Shown: positions 58,137 to 64,000 of the stretch, piece by piece
How positions within the stretch are numbered: the stretch's first letter is position 1
Layout: each line of letters begins with the position of its first letter
From: Rhytidiadelphus loreus
Lineage: Eukaryota > Streptophyta > Bryopsida > Hypnales > Hylocomiaceae
DNA: 64,000 nt
Direction: 5' to 3'
NCBI GenBank assembly: GCA_947034895.1
Contig: OX344765.1
Span: 37,577,001 to 37,641,000, forward strand
Notes under the pieces: model-generated
The model's input: the letters and a program-made list of their open reading frames with translations, nothing else
The model's database searches: none
Told to the model about the DNA's origin: nothing
Program-made: the position numbers and the translations under genes

Positions 58137-59781
58137 AGGTAGAAGGCTCTGTAATGGTGCATGTAAGGAAAGATAGGCCTGTTTGGAGAAGGCAGTGAAA
58201 CCGAAAGCATGTCATTCTTTTTCGTGGCTAGAGAAAGAAGAGGAGCGGTTGTTCCAATTTTTTTTTCAGAATTTTCACAGTGAAAATGGAATTTTGGCGA
58301 TTTTTATAAGGCAAAATTGCATCAGTTGCTCATTACGCACATAGAGTCATAGATTGTAGTTGTAAAGAATATAAAAACAGCAGTGAATGGATCAAATGAC
58401 AACTTAAGGTGTTCATGGCGCTCTCTAAATCATGCAAAACACATCTAAATTTAGTTTAAGGTGGAAACACACAATACGGCACATGTACCTAATCTTTGTT
58501 CCTAGATGGACAATAAACCGTCCCTAGACTTTTATTGAATGGTCCTTGACATGTGTCTTAAAGTTTTCTCCTCTCTTCACTGTGATTGGATAAGTGCTGA
58601 ATTTGTCAGTATTCAGATTTGGGTCCACCTACAGGACGGTTCCAGTGGTCTAGGGGACTGCAACTTTGAAAATTCATAGAAAATGTATGCCAAGTCCAAA
58701 AAATCTTTTTTTTTTTTGAAAATTCATGATTTTCTCGCTAACACCACAAAATATTAATTTCTTGAAATGGTGCCCCAAAGTATGCTGAATTCCTTAAATT
58801 GACGGTTTTGGGTGCTTCCACCTTATTAGTTCCAACTTACAATTCAAAATTACTACATCCGGGACTGCATCTCATTAACTACACCTCACTTCCAGTGTGA
58901 GGTACATCATCATTCATTCATTACTAAAATACTATACACTACAATCACCTTTTCCATCCTAAAATTATTCTAAAGTGAACCATTTTGGATGGGCGGTTCT
59001 CAACATAAAAAGTCTGCATCACACAAAACTGCTTCTACACAATTTTCACAGCATTTGTAGGGGCAACTGTAAATGACTGAGCAATTCTATAGCCCCTTCC
59101 TATAGTACTTTGAAGGACTCATCCTTCTCCTCGCACTAGCAAAAAAGTAAGAGAATTAAAATAGTGTCTAAATCAAAGATGTAAGAAGCAGTCATGAAAT
59201 GCAGTTTGGTAGACTCAAATTAAACCTTTGAAATTTGATTGGCTTCCAAAAAATCAGTACATCTTGAATTGATCTGACAAATTTACCACACAAACTAGAA
59301 GAGAGAACGCAAATTTCCCAACAAGTTTTACTGAATTCAAACATTGGATGCAAAAGTGACAGCACTTTGAATTCGACTTAAAACTATGTGAGAATACTTT
59401 GGTCATTTAGGGTTTGCAATAAATTTTGATTCACAATGGGAAGTGAATGGAATGAAAACATACAATGGATCATAGTTAGAATCACTGGCTCCATTCAAAG
59501 GCATGCTTGGGATCATTTTTAAACTCATTGGCTCCATTCAAAGCCATGTTTTGATTCGTCCTAGTTGCACCTACGAGCATCAATAGGGACCTAGGCACCT
59601 CTAACTTTGGAAAATCATATCTTATTCATTCCAAGTCAAAAAATAAATAAAACTAAAATTTTCATTATTGTGTTGCCCATTTCTCTTTCTCCCATAAAAA
59701 TGTAAAAAATCTTTGGGTTCACCCATTTTTGCACAAGGGGTCTTTTTTTCCTTAGATGAGCGCTTTTTGAGCCTTCTACCT
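58137..59781. mobile_element. TA-flanked element, 1.65 kb, with a nested relative
   Basis: AGGTAGAAGGCTCTGTAATG at left, GAGCCTTCTACCT at right, TA at 58135-58136 and 59782-59783. TIR resembles the AGGTAGTATGCTCT family. It contains a second element (58459-58823) and a segment (59185-59410) similar to 55990-56225. No transposase frame. Confidence 0.7.
58459..58823. mobile_element. nested TA-flanked MITE
   Basis: AGGTGGAAACACAC at left, GGGTGCTTCCACCT at right, TA at 58457-58458 and 58824-58825. 365 bp inside the 58137-59781 element. Confidence 0.7.
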
Positions 59782-59809
59782 TAGCACATGCGCAAGCCTT
59801 GACATAGTA

Positions 59810-60220
59810 AGGTATAATGCTCTAAAAGCGCCCATCTTCTTCAAACTAACCTCTACTTTTAGGTAGAAAACAGAGATGGGATGATCCTTAAATTGACCAT
59901 TGTACCAATTGAATGCATCAACAAAAAGTTGTTTTTCTATTGCAAGAGCCAATCATTGTCTTTGATTTCTGCACATCTCTTTAAAAGTTGTAAGTAGACG
60001 GATTTTAGAAGACCTATGGTCACAAATAGGTGTCCATGTCCAAAATCTTTGAAAATTTATAACTAATTCAAAAACGCTTGGAAAAATACAAAACCACTTG
60101 TGTTACGTTCCACATCTATTTTTCTTTCTCTGAAAAATGATTGAAAAATAATTCTATCCATGGAAGCCTATAAAAAAGGCGGACCAGCTCTTAAATGGTC
60201 ACTTTTAGAGCATACTACCT
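59810..60220 (+). mobile_element. TA-flanked MITE, AGGTAGTATGC family, copy 3
   Basis: AGGTATAATGCTCTAAAAGC at left, CTTTTAGAGCATACTACCT at right; left TA 59808-59809, right TA mutated to TC. More diverged than copies 1 and 2. Confidence 0.8.
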
Positions 60221-62603
60221 TCATGAGACAACCTTCCAACAGGAGTAGGCTAAAACACCACAACAAAGATTAATAAACATTTAAATATGAATAAGGTAAG
60301 AAACACAATAATTTCCAACTCCAAGACCAAGAACCTCAATCATTATCGTGCCAAGTACTCACCTTTATTTTCCCCAACTTAACACAATATTCTCTCAGGA
60401 GGCCTATGACACCTTGAGAACAGTCATGATGCCCTAAACCTCCCAATTTTTTATAATAAGGATACAAGTGGAGAATGGCTTGGTGAATGAAAATTTCGAA
60501 ACTTGACTCAAGAAAGATGATGACGTCTAAAAGTGGTTGATGGATGTTTTTAAAGAGCAACTGTAAAAATGGAGAATGCACCTAGTACTCCCAAAATTGG
60601 ATCACCTTTGGCTAACTACCTTGGTGATATAGGTCTGCTCCAGTTTCAAGGAGGGTTAAGTAAACCCTAAGAAGGCGGAAAAGAAAACATGCAAAGGAGG
60701 AGATGGAGCCCCATCTTCTCCATCACCAACAAAAAGAAGAAGCCTTGAAGAATATATTTTTTAAAGTACATGTCAAATTAGATGCAAAAGGTTGCAAACG
60801 AATTGGGGTAGAACCAAGCAAGAACAATACAATGGGGTATAGTTCATTTACAAATTTTTGGATCTTCCTGAGATTAGGAGAACTTTGGAAGGCCCGTGTG
60901 CACTAAAAAATGAATGGAATTTCAAATTGCGAATTGCGTTGGAATCACATTGAAGTCTAGTCTATCATCATTATAAACACATATATGTAATTGAAAATCA
61001 TGCAAGGAGTTCAATGTTTTCTATACACTATGTACTATCTAGTATTGTCAACATTTGTGAAAATTACAACTTGTATTCAATGATACATATAAGAAATGAA
61101 CCTTCACAATTGCTTTAGAGATACTTATTTCTATACCACTTCAATTGCTTGTATGATTTCTTGCTTATTCTTCACCCAAATGGAGAAAATCTTTTAACTA
61201 TCCTCCAAAGGTTCTCTATGAAATGGTAGATAGTGTATAAAAGGAATCCAAATTGTTGTATGATTTTAAATTATTCATTTTTCACTTGTTATGAAATTGA
61301 AGTGCACTTCATTGCAATTCCAATTCAATTTGTGGTTTCAAAATCGGTTCATTTTTTAGCACACTAGAGCTCTCTAAAGTTGTTGTACTTTCTAGTGAAA
61401 ATTGACTGAAAATTGTAAATGAATTGTATCCCACTATATTTTTCAATGCCTCTTCCATTGAAGTATTGAATTCTATTTTCAAAATTTAAGGATTTCTAAT
61501 TTTTTAGAACCTTCAAAATCTATATATTTTAGAAATTTAGAAATTGAAATATATTGAAGATCTTCAAGAATCCAAAATTTACAAAGATTTTGTACTCCCC
61601 TATAACTGAGGATAGATTTGGAATTCAAAAATCTACAAATTTGAAAGATTGGAACTTCAAAACATAAAAAATAAATAGAATTTCAACATTCAAAATCTAC
61701 AAATCATTTTGATTATGAGCACTAATATATATATGAAATATAGATTTGAAAAATAAAAAAATCTTCCATCAGAAGATTGAATTTTGCAAATTGAATTCAC
61801 TTGATTTGAGTTGATGTCTTTATATAAAGTTTCAACCCCTAGAATCCCAAGCCATTTTTCCATTAAAAATCACTCAAAATTGTAATTTCTATTGTAAAGA
61901 ACAAAAGAATTTTGAAAATTGTTTTTTTGACATATCTAACTATAGGATCTTGCACTAGACACTAGTAAGAGTGTGTGGAAGAATATTTTAAAATTTTGAC
62001 TTCTTGGATTGCAAGATATTTGCGAAGAAAATAAGTTTTTTTTGCCTCTTACTTGACTTCATTTTAAAACCTTGCATATTCTTAGTTTAAAAAATTTGCA
62101 TTGTTGATTTTGAATTTTTGATTTTTGATTTTGAATTTCTATGATGAAGAATTGAATTGAGAGTCTAGGAAAAAAATTCAAAAAACTTGTAGTTAAATTT
62201 CAATATAAAAAATGGTTAAGTAGAAGTAGGTTGTAGATTGAAGGGAAAAACAAATTTTTAATAGCTCTAAGATGGAATTGAAATTCTCTAATCTCAACCG
62301 TGAGATTTTTTTAGCAAGAACTCTTAACCTTGAGGGATATTTTTTCCTTAAAAAAATTGTCAAAATTAAATTAAAAAATGAATCCTATAAGTTATTATTT
62401 CAAGAAGATGTTACGATTGCGTAAAAAACAAGATTGTTGAATATTGAGTCGATTTTGTCCCCCCAAGAAAAACATGCAAAATACCTTTTCCCAGCTACTA
62501 CAAGCACCTAGGGCTCTAAACCAACCTCACAACAACCTCACAGGTACTGCAATGTAAACTTTGGTATAAAGTGCCAATCCTAATAGTTGGGTATGGTATC
62601 TTA
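60221..62603. other. AT-rich spacer with decayed repeats
   Basis: Open frames at 60336-60581 (minus, 81 codons) and 60703-60906 (plus, 67 codons) show no motif. 61545-61830 is the partner of the repeat at 38030. From about 61840 (CAACCCCTAGAATCCC) to about 62470 lies a degenerate TTAA-family relative with ACTATAGGATCTTGCACTAG at 61930-61949. Confidence 0.45.
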
Positions 62604-62717
62604 GAGCATCTGCAATGCGAACTCGGCATACAAGCCTTGTAACGGTAAATGGCGGGCCATTCCACGAGGCCTTGGAAGTGCCAATTCTTTCTTTGGAAAG
62701 ATTGACCCAATGCAGAT
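62604..62717. mobile_element. possible short PIF/Harbinger-like MITE
   Basis: GAGCATCTGCAATGCG at left and CCCAATGCAGAT at right are partly inverse, with TTA at 62601-62603 and 62718-62720. The right end lacks the GCTC expected, so the call is tentative. Confidence 0.4.
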
Positions 62718-62965
62718 TTATTAATTGTTTAATATTAATTTTTTCTAAAAATGATAAAACAAAATTTTACTTTTCAGAAAGGCTAGTAAAGCCTACATTT
62801 TAAAGTTGCTACTTAGTTTAAAATTGAGTACAAAAACTCTACATCAATACTTAATGAGAATGAAAGGTGGAGAGGTGGTTATAATGCAATTCATTGTTGC
62901 TTATGAACCTTCAAAGGATATGGGATAACTTGAAGATTGAGCTCCTCCTCCTCCCCAACCCTTAA

Positions 62966-63868
62966 CCCCTTAAGGACCAAAGTCCCCTCGGGGGACACTT
63001 GGGATTTCGGGCAAGCTTGTTGGATTTAGATTTCTAACCTGATTTTTTGAAACTTTTGGTATGCGTGTAGTTTCTCACGAGCTTCGCGTACATATAAATT
63101 TCATCAAAATCCGACTTATATTGTAGAAGTTATGATGTTTTTTTTGCCAAAAGTAGTTTGTTGGACAGGTGGGGCAATGCAATCAGTCTTTGACTCTGGG
63201 GGGGCAGTATAGGTGGGCAAGACAGCAAGCGCAGGGGAGGTGGACATCTGGTGTCCCTTTCTACAAGGGCTGCCCACTCTGTGAACTTCTTTGCAAGCAG
63301 CTGCGAACTTCAAAAGCTCATAGAAATCTCAGATTTTTCACTTTTTTCAGAATTTTTTTTTCTACTTGTCAAATATAAGTATGTCTTTCTATCTACTATT
63401 TGGATTTTCAATATCTCTAAGTATGTGGTGGGAAAAATGATTCAAAGATGACCAAGTGCATCATCAAATTTTTGGGACATTGTGGCATTACAAGATTTTT
63501 TTGAAGGTCTTAGGTGTGTTGGATTGACCTGGAAATTGGTATGCATATGCCTAACTTGATTACCTATAATAAAAAAATTTTAATTGATGGTGTGTAGTGC
63601 AAAAAATTTGAACACAAAGCGGTCAAAGGCATCTGAATTTCTGGGGCACAATGGGAAAAAAAAAAACTTTGACTTTGAATGTAAATATCTATCAATCTGT
63701 ACCGTGAAACCTCACAAAATTTTTACCACACCCTCTCATGCAAGTTAAATTCAAGATCCTACGGTTACATTTTCCAAAAAACTATCTTCAAGACTTTGTG
63801 AATGATCGCAACAGAAATGGCATTTTTCAGTGGTTTTGGAGCCAGAAAATGCCTCGGTCCTTTAGGGG
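62966..63868. mobile_element. TTAA-flanked (piggyBac-like) non-autonomous element
   Basis: CCCCTTAAGGACCAAAG at left, CGGTCCTTTAGGGG at right, TTAA at 62962-62965 and 63869-63872. The family motif is on the minus strand: ACCGTAGGATCTTGAATT near 63765-63748. 903 bp, no coding frame. Confidence 0.75.
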
Positions 63869-63872
63869 TTAA

Positions 63873-64000
63873 TATATCCCACATGGATTACTTTACCTCC
63901 TACCATCCAATTTGTATAAATATCTTGTCTTCCTCTACTTCACACACACAAGCAAGCAAGTGAGTGTTGAATTTGTGTGACGCACTTTTTGGATTAATTC
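63873..64000. repeat. boundary of the ATCCCACATG...CCTACCATCC family
   Basis: ATCCCACATGGATTACTTTA then CCTCCTACCATCCAATTTGT and TATAAATA resemble, in the same order, 30325-30360, and the inverse of 8085-8160. It runs off the window. Confidence 0.5.

Noticed and set aside
60703..60906. 67-codon plus-strand frame
   Set aside because: No motif and no splice context; chance open frame.
1..64000. CRISPR array, bacterial operon, riboswitch or rRNA/tRNA gene
   Set aside because: No regularly spaced direct repeats, no prokaryotic gene organisation and no complete tRNA cloverleaf; split eukaryotic genes dominate.

Overview
The window is nuclear DNA of a land plant. It is AT-rich, carries very few genes, has short GT-AG introns, and encodes three typical plant proteins: a Nudix hydrolase, an ABI3/FUS3/LEC2-type B3 factor and a SUPERMAN-type QALGGH zinc finger. 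CpG is sparse in the repeats and common around the genes, as expected when repeats are methylated and genes are not. I cannot name the species. Short introns next to large repeat-filled spacers would fit a seed-free plant (lycophyte, fern or bryophyte), but that is inference.

Layout. 1-120: possible 3' end of a gene. 3.2-5.9 kb (minus): complete 8-exon Nudix hydrolase, 271 aa, with a tandem duplication at its start codon that creates an upstream ORF. 6.5-16.2 kb: nested inverted-repeat transposons, AT-rich spacer and an unexplained GC-rich island (12.45-13.7 kb). 17.0-19.4 kb (minus): 6-exon B3 transcription factor, 292 aa, with RY (CATGCA) motifs upstream and in introns. 22-33 kb: degenerate transposons and fold-back repeats, including an 80-bp-arm near-perfect hairpin. 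33.4-33.95 kb (minus): intronless C2H2/EAR repressor. 34.7-51.5 kb: transposons, including a decayed Ty3/Gypsy element with RT and RNase H. 51.8-53.4 kb (minus): multi-spanning membrane-protein gene of no recognised family, interrupted by a transposon inside a coding exon. 54.1-54.8 kb: stop-containing coding relic. 55-64 kb: more nested transposons.

Most of the window is explained by five classes of short non-autonomous DNA transposon, recognised from terminal inverted repeats (TIRs) and target-site duplications (TSDs): (i) GAGCATCCCCACC TIR with TAA/TTA TSD (PIF/Harbinger-like); (ii) AGGTA... TIR flanked by TA (Tc1/mariner-like TSD); (iii) CCCCTAAAG TIR flanked by TTAA (piggyBac-like TSD); (iv) CACTA ends with 3-bp TSD; (v) a CATTAGA-ended family with GC-rich arms. 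No intact transposase was seen. Insertions repeatedly land in each other's termini.

The genes show no operon-like linkage. The B3 factor and the zinc finger are both regulatory-protein candidates, but nothing in the sequence ties them into one pathway.
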